Of a stretch of DNA of 60,431 bases, positions 40,989-50,779 are shown one piece after another. Location of the stretch: assembly GCA_016191645.1 (NCBI GenBank), contig JACPVQ010000104.1, positions 1 through 60,431 of the forward strand, written 5' to 3'. The stretch's first letter is position 1. Each line of letters starts with the position of its first letter. Source of the stretch: Candidatus Solibacter usitatus (GTDB lineage Bacteria; Acidobacteriota; Terriglobia; Bryobacterales; Bryobacteraceae). Made by a program: the position numbers and the translations under genes. The notes beneath the pieces are model-generated. The model was given only the letters and a program-made list of their open reading frames with translations. It did not search any database and had not been told where the DNA came from.

Positions 40989-43900
40989 ATGAGCAACGTC
41001 CTCATTTTCTTTCTTCTCGCATCCTGCGCATGGTCGCAGGAGTTTCGCGCCACCGTGACGGGCCGCGTCTCCGATCCTTCCGGCGCTCCCATTTCAGGCG
41101 CGGTGGTTACCGTGAAGAACACCGGCACCAACAGCGCCTCCGTCGCACGCACGGACACGCAGGGAAACTACACCGTCCCTTTCCTCCAACTCGGTTCCTA
41201 TGAGGTTGGCGTCGAGGCGCCCGGATTTCGCAAAGCCCTGCGCACCAATGTGGAGCTCAACGTCAATCAAAACCTGACTCTCAGTTTTCGCCTCGAACTG
41301 GGGGGCGTGACGCAGGAAGTCACGGTCACCTCCGAAGCGCCCATCCTGGAAGATGCCACGGCCGACCGCGGCGGCGTCATCGATGCCGAAGCGATTCGCG
41401 AATATCCGCTCAACGGTCGCAATCCGTTTATGCTGGCGATGCTCGCGCCCGGCGTCGATTTCAACGGATCGCTGGCCTACCAGCGCCCCTTCGACAACGG
41501 AGCGATCGCCGAGTGGGGCATCAACGGCAGCAATCGCAACACGGAATTCCTCATGGACGGCGCGCCCAACAACGCGCAGGCCGGCGGCAACAATCTCGCC
41601 TACGTCCCGCCTGTGGATTCCGTGCGCGAATTCAAAATTCAAACCAACTCCTACGACGCGCAATACGGCCGCTCCGGCGGCGGCTCGGTCAACGTCGTCC
41701 TGAAGAGCGGCGAGAACCCGTTTCACGGCGCGGTGTACGAATACATGCGCCGCAACTGGCTGGACGCCAATTCCTTCCAGAACAACGCCCGCGGCGCGTC
41801 CAAAGACGGCCACTACCTGGATCAGTACGGCGTGCAACTCGATGGACCCGTTTATTTCCCTAAGCTTTACAACGGCCGCAACAAGACGTTTTTTCTTTTT
41901 AACTACGAAGGCTATCGCGAAGGATCGCCGCAGCCGCTCATTCTGAGCGTTCCCGAACCGGAAATGCGCGGCGGCGACTTTTCGAAGTTGTTCGATGCGC
42001 GCGGCCGCAAGATCACTGTCTACGATCCCATCAGCGGCCGTAACGTCAACAGCGTGTGGACCCGCGATCCTTTTCCGGACAACATCATCCCCAAGGATCG
42101 CATCCATCCCATCGCCAGCAAGATCGCCAGCTACTTTCCCGCGCCCAATACGAAGACGGCCGGCGCGGATTACGCGCAATCGAACTACTTCGTTTCCGGA
42201 GGCGTTAATCCCGCGCAGGATCGCTTCTACAATCTCGTCTTCAAGTTCGATCAGAACTTCGGCGCGCGCAACCGCGTCTTTTTCCGCCATGCCAGCAATG
42301 ACCGCACGGAACTGCGCGGCACCAACGGCGTTCGCGGCCCAGGCGAGGACGGCCAATTCCCGCTCAAGCGCATCAACGACGCCTACGTCTTCGATTGGGT
42401 AACGACCATTTCTCCATCGGCCATCTTCAATCTGCGAGGATCTTTCACCCGTTACATAGAGGGTTCCCGCAGCGATGCCAATCGCAATTTCGATATGACG
42501 CAACTGGGATTTCCCTCCGCGCTGGCGAATTCCCTGGGCGCGAATTTCGGCTTCGGAATCTACCGGCTCGACAACTACATCGCCCTTGGGCGCGGCTTCT
42601 CAAACAATGTGACGAACTCCGCCACACTGCATCCCACGTTCACAAAGATCAACGGGTCGCGCACCATCAAGGCCGGCTTCGACGTGCGTTGGATTCAGTA
42701 TTCGACCCAGAATTCCGGCGACGTCTTCCGGCTCAATTCCAGCACTGCGTTCACACAGCAAACCTATAATCGCTCGGACGCGCTCAGCGGCAATTCGCTG
42801 GCCAGTTGGCTGCTCGGTACCCCCATCTCCGGCACCGCCAACTACCCGGTGTTTCCTATCTTCTTCTACCGTTACATGTCGCCCTATATCCAGCACGATT
42901 GGAAGATCACCAAGCGCTTGACCGTCAACTCCGGGTTTCGTGTGGACTTCAACTTCCCACCGAATGAGCGTTACAACCGCATGAATCGCGGCTTCGATGC
43001 CGAGGTGCTCAGCCCCGTGAATACACTGATCGACCGTCAGGCGTTCCCCGATTTTCCCATCATGCATGGCGGGCTTCGATTCGCCGGAGTGGATGGCCAA
43101 CCTCGCCAGGCGGCCAATCTCGATTGGAAAACATGGCAGCCGCGAATCGGATTCGCTTATGCGCTCGGTTCCCGCACGGTCATCCGCGGCGGATGGGGCC
43201 GCTATTTCATGAATCCGAATAACGACTTCCAACAAACTTATGGATTCAGCAACTCCACTTCGCTCACAGCGTCCACCGACAGCAACCGCACCGGAACTCC
43301 CAGCAAGATTGCCGATCCGTTCCCCGTCGTATTGAAGCCCGACGGTTCCTCCAAAGGCCTTCTTACCTATGCCGGCCGCGGCTTCAATTTCGTGAATGCC
43401 GATTTCCGCATTCCCCACATCGATCAGTTTTCCTTCGGCATTCAGCGCGCTGTCGGCAACCGCGCGAAATTCGAAATCACCTACGCCGGCAGTCGCGGTA
43501 ACACGCTGCAGACCACCAAGGGCTTCAACGAAGTGGATGACGGAACTTTCCGAGACCGCTGCAACTTCATGCTCGGCGGAAATCCATCTTTCTGCGATGC
43601 CGGAATTCTCAATCCGTTTCGCAACGTCGAAGTCTTCAACGGGACTACCTTCTACACCGCAACTTCGCAGGCTCGCTCGCAGTTGCTGCGCCCGTTTCCG
43701 CAATTCGCCGCGTTTTCCGAACTGATGCGTAATGACGGCGCAAGCTGGTACAACTCCGTGCAATCGCTGTTCACCTGGCGCTCCCGCCGCGGAATGAATC
43801 TCAACGTCAACTACACGTACTCGAAGAACATGGTGCGCAGCGGATTCCTCGATCAGGTTCGCGATGTGATGCAGCAGGGAGTATCGTCGCTCGATAAGCC

Positions 43901-44507
43901 GCATCGATTCACGGCCAGCATGATCAATCAATTGCCTTTTGGACGCGGCCGCCGCTTCTTCAATACCAACAACCGCCTGGTTGGCCGCATCGCCGGCGGC
44001 TGGCAGAATACGATCATCTTTTCCATCAGTTCCGGGCGTCCTTGGGGTTTACCGCAGAACATCATTCGCTTGAAAGACGCCAAGCTTCCCTACGATTGGA
44101 CGGGCCAGAAAATTCAAGCCGTCAAACCCTGCGTATTGCGCTGGAATGAAAACAACACCATCACCATGCAGCCGTTCAGCGTCGATTACGGATGCACGGA
44201 GGCCTACTGGCTGGAGGTCCCGCGTTTCAATCCGCGCTACGAGCCGGACTATGATAGCCACGTTCGTTTGCAGCCCGTCGCCATGGCCGACGTGTCGCTC
44301 AACAAGACTACCCGCGTCACGGAGAAAGTCTCGCTGCAATTCCGCGCCGAATGTTTCAATGTCGCCAATTCCTTCTTCATCGTGTCGCAGCAGTTCAACA
44401 ACAACGTGGAGAACGTGCAGTTCGGATCATTGATCAAAGCCGCCGTCAGCGCGCCGTCGTCCAACTACCCGCGCCAGATGCAGCTCGGCTTGAAGCTTAT
44501 TTGGTAG
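40989..44507 (+). CDS. Oar-like TonB-dependent receptor
   Basis: 1172 aa from ATG 40989 (CCGGAG 8 bases upstream); the open frame to 40617 lies within the terminase nuclease gene and is discarded. A signal peptide (MSNVLIFFLLASCAWS) leads to a CarboxypepD_reg domain (about 20-110: FRATVTGRVSDPSGAPISG), then plug motifs (EYPLNGRNPFMLAMLAPGV, NTEFLMDGAPNNA, VREFKIQTNSYDAQYGRSGG, VVLKSGENPFHGAVYEYMR) and a barrel ending in Trp (MQLGLKLIW). The last 11 bases overlap the converging phosphomannomutase gene. Confidence 0.9.
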   Translation: MSNVLIFFLLASCAWSQEFRATVTGRVSDPSGAPISGAVVTVKNTGTNSASVARTDTQGNYTVPFLQLGSYEVGVEAPGFRKALRTNVELNVNQNLTLSFRLELGGVTQEVTVTSEAPILEDATADRGGVIDAEAIREYPLNGRNPFMLAMLAPGVDFNGSLAYQRPFDNGAIAEWGINGSNRNTEFLMDGAPNNAQAGGNNLAYVPPVDSVREFKIQTNSYDAQYGRSGGGSVNVVLKSGENPFHGAVYEYMRRNWLDANSFQNNARGASKDGHYLDQYGVQLDGPVYFPKLYNGRNKTFFLFNYEGYREGSPQPLILSVPEPEMRGGDFSKLFDARGRKITVYDPISGRNVNSVWTRDPFPDNIIPKDRIHPIASKIASYFPAPNTKTAGADYAQSNYFVSGGVNPAQDRFYNLVFKFDQNFGARNRVFFRHASNDRTELRGTNGVRGPGEDGQFPLKRINDAYVFDWVTTISPSAIFNLRGSFTRYIEGSRSDANRNFDMTQLGFPSALANSLGANFGFGIYRLDNYIALGRGFSNNVTNSATLHPTFTKINGSRTIKAGFDVRWIQYSTQNSGDVFRLNSSTAFTQQTYNRSDALSGNSLASWLLGTPISGTANYPVFPIFFYRYMSPYIQHDWKITKRLTVNSGFRVDFNFPPNERYNRMNRGFDAEVLSPVNTLIDRQAFPDFPIMHGGLRFAGVDGQPRQAANLDWKTWQPRIGFAYALGSRTVIRGGWGRYFMNPNNDFQQTYGFSNSTSLTASTDSNRTGTPSKIADPFPVVLKPDGSSKGLLTYAGRGFNFVNADFRIPHIDQFSFGIQRAVGNRAKFEITYAGSRGNTLQTTKGFNEVDDGTFRDRCNFMLGGNPSFCDAGILNPFRNVEVFNGTTFYTATSQARSQLLRPFPQFAAFSELMRNDGASWYNSVQSLFTWRSRRGMNLNVNYTYSKNMVRSGFLDQVRDVMQQGVSSLDKPHRFTASMINQLPFGRGRRFFNTNNRLVGRIAGGWQNTIIFSISSGRPWGLPQNIIRLKDAKLPYDWTGQKIQAVKPCVLRWNENNTITMQPFSVDYGCTEAYWLEVPRFNPRYEPDYDSHVRLQPVAMADVSLNKTTRVTEKVSLQFRAECFNVANSFFIVSQQFNNNVENVQFGSLIKAAVSAPSSNYPRQMQLGLKLIW

Positions 44508-45846
44508 CCTGCCGCACCACGGCTTCCACCTCGGCGCGGTAGGCTTGCAATAATTCCGCGCTCTCGGCTTCGAAGCGCATCACCAGCACGGGTTGGGTAT
44601 TCGATGCGCGCACCAGGCCCCAGCCTTTGTCGAACAGTACGCGGACGCCATCGACATCCATCACCGGGCGGATCTGGCGGAAGTGCGCAGCCACCTTCGA
44701 CACCACATCGAACTTGCGGTCGTCAGGACAATCGAAGCGCAATTCGGGAGTGGAGACCACCGTGGGCAGCCCCGCCAGTTGCGCCGACAATGGCTTCCCC
44801 GATGCGGCCACAATCTCGATCAAACGGCAGGCCGCGTAGAGAGCATCGTCGTATCCCTTGTAGCGATCGGCGAAGAACATGTGCCCGCTCATCTCGCCCG
44901 CCAGTTCGGCATGCTCTTCCTTCATCTTCGCTTTGATCAGCGAATGACCGGTCTTGTACATGATGGCGTTCGCGCCCAGTTTCCGCAGCTCGTCGTACAT
45001 CACTTGCGAGCATTTCACTTCGCCGATGATGGTCGCTCCCGGCTTGCGCGACAGAATCTCGCGCCCGTAGATCAGCAGCAGGAAGTCGCCCCAAACGACG
45101 CGGCCTGTTTCATCCACCGCGCCGATACGATCCGAATCGCCATCGAATGCCAAGCCCATGTCTGCGCCGTTGGACACGACCGCGCGCTTCAACGTTTCCA
45201 GATTCTCTTCCACCGTTGGATCGGGATGATGGTTGGGAAACCGTCCGTCCATTTCCGAGAAGATCTCGATGCTTTCCACGTTCAATTTCGCCAGCAGGCG
45301 ATGAATGGTCGGACCCGCCGTCCCGTTGCCGGAGTCCACTACAACCTTGATTCGGCGTTCGAACCGGAACTGCGGCGCGATCTCATCCACATAGGCATCA
45401 GTGACGTCTGTCCCTGTTACGGTTCCACGCCCGCTCTCGAAATCTCCGGCTTGTATCAGCCGCAGCACCTTCTGAATCTCCTCGCCGTAGATGGTGCTCT
45501 TGCCCACCATCACTTTGAATCCGTTGTATTCGGCAGGATTGTGACTGCCCGTGATCATGACGCCGCCGCCGGTGTGAAGATGAAATACCGAATAGTAGAG
45601 CAGCGGCGTCGGCACGGTGCCAATGTCCGTCACTTCGATGCCCGTGCTCAGAAGACCAGTCAACAACGCCGCGTGCAAACGATCGCCGCTCATGCGGCAA
45701 TCGCGACCCAGCGTGATGTGCTTCACGCCCGCCCGCAGAAGATAGGTTCCAAAGCCGCGGCCAAGAGTCTCGATATCGGGGCTCAACAGATCTCGATCCG
45801 CAATGCCGCGAATGTCGTATTCACGAAAAATCGATGGATGCAGCAC
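44497..45846 (-). CDS. manB: Phosphomannomutase/phosphoglucomutase
   Basis: 449 aa. It interconverts the 1- and 6-phosphates of mannose or glucose in nucleotide-sugar synthesis. The order is FREYDIRG start, phosphoserine S101 in ITGSHNPAEYNG, metal loop DGDSDR (235-240), sugar loop GEMSGHMFFAD and phosphate-binding end LVRASNTQPVLVMRFEA. All are intact. The length is typical of the ManB/AlgC group. It converges with the Oar-like receptor, overlapping its 3' end by 11 bases. Confidence 0.93.
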   Translation of the reverse strand: MLHPSIFREYDIRGIADRDLLSPDIETLGRGFGTYLLRAGVKHITLGRDCRMSGDRLHAALLTGLLSTGIEVTDIGTVPTPLLYYSVFHLHTGGGVMITGSHNPAEYNGFKVMVGKSTIYGEEIQKVLRLIQAGDFESGRGTVTGTDVTDAYVDEIAPQFRFERRIKVVVDSGNGTAGPTIHRLLAKLNVESIEIFSEMDGRFPNHHPDPTVEENLETLKRAVVSNGADMGLAFDGDSDRIGAVDETGRVVWGDFLLLIYGREILSRKPGATIIGEVKCSQVMYDELRKLGANAIMYKTGHSLIKAKMKEEHAELAGEMSGHMFFADRYKGYDDALYAACRLIEIVAASGKPLSAQLAGLPTVVSTPELRFDCPDDRKFDVVSKVAAHFRQIRPVMDVDGVRVLFDKGWGLVRASNTQPVLVMRFEAESAELLQAYRAEVEAVVRQATK

Positions 45847-45848
45847 GC

Positions 45849-46641
45849 TTACGCCACGTCCTTATATAGAGCCACCAGATCGCGCACCATTCCCATCTCA
45901 GCCTCCGAAACGTTTTCCAACGGTGACCGCACGCCCCCGCCTTTCAATCCCATCAGATCCATCATCGACTTCATCACCGACACTTCATAGCCGCGCTTCC
46001 GGTCGCGCGCGGCGTACAACGGATTCACATAATTCGCCAGCAGCGCGTTGAGCGTGGTGAAGTCGCGCTTGCTGCCTGCATCGGAAATGGCCAGCGAAAG
46101 TTTCGGCGCGATATTCGAGATGCTCGACGTGTACCCTTGCACGCCGACGGCGTAGTCGATTTGAAGAACGGGCGGTCGGGCGGCGGTGTCGATGCGGGAG
46201 AACCAACCCTGGCCTGCGGTGGCGGCAGCCGCAAACGCCGGGACCGTCGCCCCGCTCTGGTCGACCTGCCGTGTAGTATTCCAACAACCCTTCCACCGGT
46301 GCGTTGACATAGTAGGGAGGCATCACGAGCAGTGCATCGGCACCGGCCTTTTCCATCTCCCGAGCCATGCCGCAAGCGATGGCGGTGTTGTATCCCACGC
46401 CGCCGATCACCGGCATCTTGCCGCCCACAGCCTTTACAGCGCAGCCCACGACATCAACATTCTCCGCTGGCGTCATCGAATAGATCTCGCCCGTCCCTCC
46501 GGCGGCGACCAGCGAGCAGAAATCGTGCTGGATCATGAAGGCGATGTTCGATTCGAGCGCCGCCAGATCGAGCGACAGATCCTTTTGAAACGGCGTGATG
46601 GGGAAGCCCACAGCTCCGCGAAGTTTTTCTTTCAAAGACAT
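45849..46641 (-). pseudogene. Broken dihydrodipicolinate synthase (DapA)-family gene
   Basis: The first part, from ATG 46641, is DapA-like (MSLKEKLRGAVGFPITPFQK, AAGGTGEIYSMTPAENV, MPPYYVNAPVEGLLEYYTA). The frame then breaks near 46260. The end of the family resumes in another frame (VGVQGYTSSISNIAPKLSLA, NYVNPLYAARDRKRGYEV) and stops at 45849. Between them are about 40 codons where the family has about 80, and the Schiff-base Lys region and the YxRDW-type stretch are missing. The total length is not divisible by three. Both a shift and a loss are needed, so sequencing error alone would not explain it. Its relatives are DapA, KDGDH and similar lyases. Confidence 0.8.
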
Positions 46642-46657
46642 AAATGACTCCAATGGT

Positions 46658-48160
46658 TCAAGTGCGATCGGCCAGCGTGGAATGCTTCTTGCCGAACGCG
46701 AAGTAAATGACAAGTCCTACCACCAGCCAGATGAAGAATCTGCGCCACGTCATCAGCGGCAGGCTCATCATGAGGACGACACAGGACATAATGGCGAGAA
46801 TGGGAACTGCCGGAACAAACGGGACGCGAAAGCCGCGCGCGCGCGCAGGCTGTTGTTTGCGCAGCACCAGCACGCCCGCCGACACCAAAGCGAAAGCGAA
46901 TAGCGTACCGATATTGCTGAGATCGGCGAACGTATCGATGTCCCACACTCCCGCGGGGATTCCCACCGCGAATCCGGCGATCCATGTGCTTATGTGCGGC
47001 GTGCGGAACTTCGGATGAACGCGCGAGAAGAATCGCGGCAGCAGCCCGTCGCGCGACATGGCGAACCAGATGCGTGCCTGGCCGTACTGATAGACCAGCA
47101 GCGAACTCAACATTCCAAACAGCGCGCCCACTGTCACCAATGCGCGAATGTTGTCCATGCCGATGGCCTTCAAGGCATTGGCTACCGGAGCGGCGTTGTT
47201 CAAGGTTTTCCAGTCCTGCACTCCGGTCAAGACGAGCGCCACCGCAACATAAAGGACCGTGCAAACGCCCAGCGAGACAATGATGCCGAACGGAAGATCG
47301 CGCTGCGGGTTCTTGCACTCTTCACCCGCGGTGGAGACGGAATCGAAACCGATGTAGGTAAAGAAAACAATTGCGCCGCCGGTGAGCACGCCGGAGAATC
47401 CGTTGGGTAGAAACGGATGCCAGTTGTTTGTGTTGACAGCGCGGCCGGCGGCGAAAACGAACAGCAGAATCGCCAGCAGCTTTATCAACACCATGATGTT
47501 GTTGGCGGCCGCGCTTTCCCGCACGCCGCGCACCAGCAGCATGGTGAGCGCCATCAGAATCAGAAATGCCGGCAGATTGAACCAGCTTCCCGTGAACTTG
47601 TCGCCGATAATCATCGGCTCGGAAAGTACTTTCGGCAAATGCACGCCGAACAACACGTCCAACATGTCGTTGAAATAGGCGGCGAACCCCACGGCCACGG
47701 CCATATTCGACACGGCGTATTCGAGAATGAGATCCCATCCGATGATCCAGGCGAAAATCTCGCCCAGCGTGGCGTACGAATAGGTGTAGGCGCTGCCGGC
47801 GATGGGAATCATCGACGCCAGTTCGGCGTAGCACAGGCCTGCGAGGCCGCAAACGATGGCCACCATCAGGAACGATAAAGCGATGCCCGGCCCCGCGCCT
47901 AATCGACCCACGGAGGAAACCGCGTCGCTTCCATGCAGCAGCACATCGATGACGGTGGCGTGCCAGATGGACGGGTTGGCGCGCACCTCTCCCGCGGCGG
48001 CTGTGCCGGTGAGGATGAAAATGCCGGAGCCGATCACCGCGCCAATGCCCAGCGCCACCAGCGTCCAAGGGCCCAGCGTGCGGCTCAGCCGCCGGCTGGG
48101 CTCTTCACTGGCGGCGAGAAGAGCGTCGATGCTCTTGGTGCGCAGCAACTGGCTCATCAT
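46658..48160 (-). CDS. Amino-acid permease, APC superfamily (cationic amino-acid transporter-like)
   Basis: 500 aa; the first two codons are both ATG. About 12 membrane helices are seen, starting after ALGIGAVIGSGIFILTG, the APC helix-1 motif. Others include SFLMVAIVCGLAGLCYAEL, GSAYTYSYATLGEIFAWIIG and FFTYIGFDSVSTAGEE. The C-terminal end (RRFFIWLVVGLVIYFAFG) is typical of YfnA/CAT-type members. It imports amino acids with protons or by exchange. It follows the broken DapA-family gene's direction and lies 16 bases upstream of it. Confidence 0.92.
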   Translation of the reverse strand: MMSQLLRTKSIDALLAASEEPSRRLSRTLGPWTLVALGIGAVIGSGIFILTGTAAAGEVRANPSIWHATVIDVLLHGSDAVSSVGRLGAGPGIALSFLMVAIVCGLAGLCYAELASMIPIAGSAYTYSYATLGEIFAWIIGWDLILEYAVSNMAVAVGFAAYFNDMLDVLFGVHLPKVLSEPMIIGDKFTGSWFNLPAFLILMALTMLLVRGVRESAAANNIMVLIKLLAILLFVFAAGRAVNTNNWHPFLPNGFSGVLTGGAIVFFTYIGFDSVSTAGEECKNPQRDLPFGIIVSLGVCTVLYVAVALVLTGVQDWKTLNNAAPVANALKAIGMDNIRALVTVGALFGMLSSLLVYQYGQARIWFAMSRDGLLPRFFSRVHPKFRTPHISTWIAGFAVGIPAGVWDIDTFADLSNIGTLFAFALVSAGVLVLRKQQPARARGFRVPFVPAVPILAIMSCVVLMMSLPLMTWRRFFIWLVVGLVIYFAFGKKHSTLADRT

Positions 48161-48189
48161 AAGGATGCCGCCGGCAAGGCGATCAGCAG

Positions 48190-48348
48190 CTAGCGCTTAC
48201 GCTGACCCTTTGTCATGTGCCGGACCTTCTTTTTGGCGGAGCCGCGTGCCACGTCGTTCGCGCGCTTCGGTTTGGGCGCGGCCTTCTTGCGCGCTTTGCG
48301 CTTGGCTTCCTTACGTTCCGACTTGTCTGTAATTTTCTTCGTGTTCAT
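48190..48348 (-). CDS. Small highly basic protein coupled to the PcrA/UvrD helicase gene
   Basis: 52 aa (MNTKKITDKSERKEAKRKAR, then KKAAPKPKRANDVARG). 23 residues are Lys or Arg and only 4 are Asp or Glu; pI is very high. Its ATG overlaps the helicase stop (GAATGA, 48345-48348), a textbook termination-reinitiation overlap. It is a good candidate for a nucleic-acid-binding protein or helicase accessory. I recognise no family. A chance frame is less likely given the codon-perfect overlap and skewed composition. Confidence 0.65.
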   Translation of the reverse strand: MNTKKITDKSERKEAKRKARKKAAPKPKRANDVARGSAKKKVRHMTKGQRKR

Positions 48349-50669
48349 TCTTCTATGCCTGCATACCTTGCAATCAATTTTTTCAAACCATGGCCAGGAA
48401 AGCTGACCGTAATCTTAGCGTCCGGTCCCTCGCCTTCCTTGCGAACGATGATCCCCCGGCCGTACTTCGGATGCTGAATGGAAGCCCCCGGGGCGGACTT
48501 CGATCTTGCCGCCACAGGTTTAGCAGCCGCCGGAGACGCAGCCGGCTTGGGGCCGGGTAGCGGCGTGTTTTGCGGTATGGTTGGACGGTTTAGCCCAGTA
48601 CCGCGCTGCTGGAAAAACTGTGCGACGTTCTCTACAGAATTATAAGTCTTTCCGGTGTAAAGATTCTTGCGCACCGAATGGCGGGCCTCGTACTGTTCGC
48701 TGAACAGATCGAGTTCCTCGCGCGCTGCGACACCGCCGGCCTTCTTAATCAACGGCGGAGGCACCTCGCGGATGAATCGCGATTGGATGCTCGGCTCGGG
48801 CGGCGCGCCGCCAAATTTGCGGCGCTGCCGGGCCCAACTGAGATAGAGTAGTTTTTCCGCGCGCGTCATGCCGACATAACAAAGACGCCGCTCCTCTTCT
48901 AGCATCGCTTCGCTATTGAGCGAACGCACATGCGGGAACAACCCTTCTTCCAGGCCGGCGATAAAAACCACGGGAAACTCCAAACCTTTCGCGTTGTGAA
49001 TGGTGAGCAGCGATACCTGCGCCTTCTCATCCACCTGGTCGGCATCGCTGACGAGAGCGGCGTGATCGAGGAATGCGGCGATGTCTTCGCCGCGGTTGTT
49101 CGCATCCACCGCGGCGTTCAGCAACTCCTGAATGTTGGCCACCCGGGTTTCGCCATCTTCGTGTTTGGCCTGCTCCCACATGCGCTGATAGCCGGTCTGT
49201 TCGATCACCTCATCGAGAATCTCGTTGACTGGCTTGCCTGCGAGATTGCGCAGTCCAATCATCAGATCGCGGAACGCGGTGAGTGCGGAGACGGCGCGCG
49301 CGCTGAGTTCGTTCGAACGTAGAAGCGCTTCGATGCTGTCCCACGCCGAGAGCTTGTGCAATGCGGAGTAGGCTTCGATGGCATCGATGCTGCTCTTGCC
49401 GATTCCGCGCGCCGGGGTGTTGATGATGCGGTAGAGCGCAACATTGTCAGTGGGCGAAATCTGCAGGCGCAAATAGGCAAGCAGATCTTTGATCTCCGCG
49501 CGCTGGTAGAAGCTGAGTCCGCCCACCACGACGTACTTGCGGCGGTATCGGCGCAGCGCTTCCTCGATGGGCCGCGATTGAAAGTTCGTGCGATAGAGCA
49601 CCGCCACTCGTGTGGCAGTGTCGCGGTGGAATACTTTTTCTATCGTTTCGGCGATGTAGAGGGCTTCGTTTTCCCCGTCGTACGCCTCGTACAAAGTAAT
49701 GCTCTCGCCAGGCGCGCCCGCGGTCCAGAGTTTCTTCCCCTTGCGCGCCATGTTGTTGGCAACCACCGCGCCCGAGGCTTCAAGAATCGCCTTCGTGGAG
49801 CGGTAGTTCTGCTCCAGCCGGATCACGGTGGCCCGAGGAAAATCGCGCTCGAAATCGAGAATGTTCTTGATGTCCGCGCCGCGCCAGCTATAGATGGATT
49901 GGTCTTCGTCGCCGACGACGCACACGTTGCGCCTGTCTCCGGCGAGCAAACGCATCAGTTCGTACTGGCTGCGATTGGTGTCCTGATATTCGTCGATCAT
50001 CAGGTAATGAATGCGCTGGTTCCAGGCGAGACGCACCGCGGGATCGTGCTGCAAAAGACGCACCGATTCCAGAAGCAGATCGTCGAAATCGAGAGCGTTG
50101 GAAGTGCGCAGACCAGCCTCATATCGCGCGTAGAGTTCGGCTACCTGCTTCGACACCGGATCGCGCGCCTGTTCGCGCATCTCGTCGGGAGAAATCTTGT
50201 CGCCTTTCGCTTTACTGATCATGGAAAGCGCGGAACGAGGCGCCAGCGCCTTCTGATCCATGGCCAGCTCGCGATAGATGGATTTCAACAGCGATACCTG
50301 ATCATCGTCGTCGTAGATATTGAAATTTCGTGTAAAGCCAGGACGCACTTCGGCAAGCGACGCTCCATTGCGGCGCAGCAATTTGACGCAGAAGGAATGG
50401 AATGTGGAAACCGTGGGGCCTGTGCCGGCGGGAATGCGGCCTTCCAGCAGGCTCTCCACGCGGCTGCGCATCTCGCCCGCGGCCTTGTTCGTAAACGTGA
50501 CGGCGAGGATAGACCACGGCGCGACATCGCGTTCACAAATCATGTAAGCGATGCGATGCGTGATGACGCGCGTTTTTCCGCTGCCCGCTCCGGCCAGAAT
50601 GAGCAGCGGACCATCGGCGTGGCGTACCGCTTCTATTTGCTGGGGATTGAGCCCTGCCAGAAAATCCAT
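48345..50669 (-). CDS. pcrA: ATP-dependent DNA helicase, PcrA/UvrD type
   Basis: 774 aa from ATG 50669 (MDFLAGLNPQQIEAVRH); the open frame to 50765 adds 32 unlike residues. Superfamily I helicase motifs: Walker A AGAGSGKT (26-33), Ib FTNKAAGEMR, II MIDEYQDTN, III VGDEDQSIYSWRG, IV RLEQNYRS, V LTIHNAKGLEFP, VI EERRLCYVGMTRA. The C-terminal Tudor-like end (IQHPKYGRGIIVRKEGEG) is typical of PcrA. It unwinds DNA in repair and fork handling. It is coupled to the small basic protein. Confidence 0.95.
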   Translation of the reverse strand: MDFLAGLNPQQIEAVRHADGPLLILAGAGSGKTRVITHRIAYMICERDVAPWSILAVTFTNKAAGEMRSRVESLLEGRIPAGTGPTVSTFHSFCVKLLRRNGASLAEVRPGFTRNFNIYDDDDQVSLLKSIYRELAMDQKALAPRSALSMISKAKGDKISPDEMREQARDPVSKQVAELYARYEAGLRTSNALDFDDLLLESVRLLQHDPAVRLAWNQRIHYLMIDEYQDTNRSQYELMRLLAGDRRNVCVVGDEDQSIYSWRGADIKNILDFERDFPRATVIRLEQNYRSTKAILEASGAVVANNMARKGKKLWTAGAPGESITLYEAYDGENEALYIAETIEKVFHRDTATRVAVLYRTNFQSRPIEEALRRYRRKYVVVGGLSFYQRAEIKDLLAYLRLQISPTDNVALYRIINTPARGIGKSSIDAIEAYSALHKLSAWDSIEALLRSNELSARAVSALTAFRDLMIGLRNLAGKPVNEILDEVIEQTGYQRMWEQAKHEDGETRVANIQELLNAAVDANNRGEDIAAFLDHAALVSDADQVDEKAQVSLLTIHNAKGLEFPVVFIAGLEEGLFPHVRSLNSEAMLEEERRLCYVGMTRAEKLLYLSWARQRRKFGGAPPEPSIQSRFIREVPPPLIKKAGGVAAREELDLFSEQYEARHSVRKNLYTGKTYNSVENVAQFFQQRGTGLNRPTIPQNTPLPGPKPAASPAAAKPVAARSKSAPGASIQHPKYGRGIIVRKEGEGPDAKITVSFPGHGLKKLIARYAGIEE

Positions 50670-50779
50670 GAGTTGGCTACAGAGGTTCCGTTCCGGGGGA
50701 GATTGGGGCCGAACTTTATTGTGGCATAGCGCGCAACGCGACCGCGCCCGGTGCCGGCGTTGCATGGCATCATGAATAA

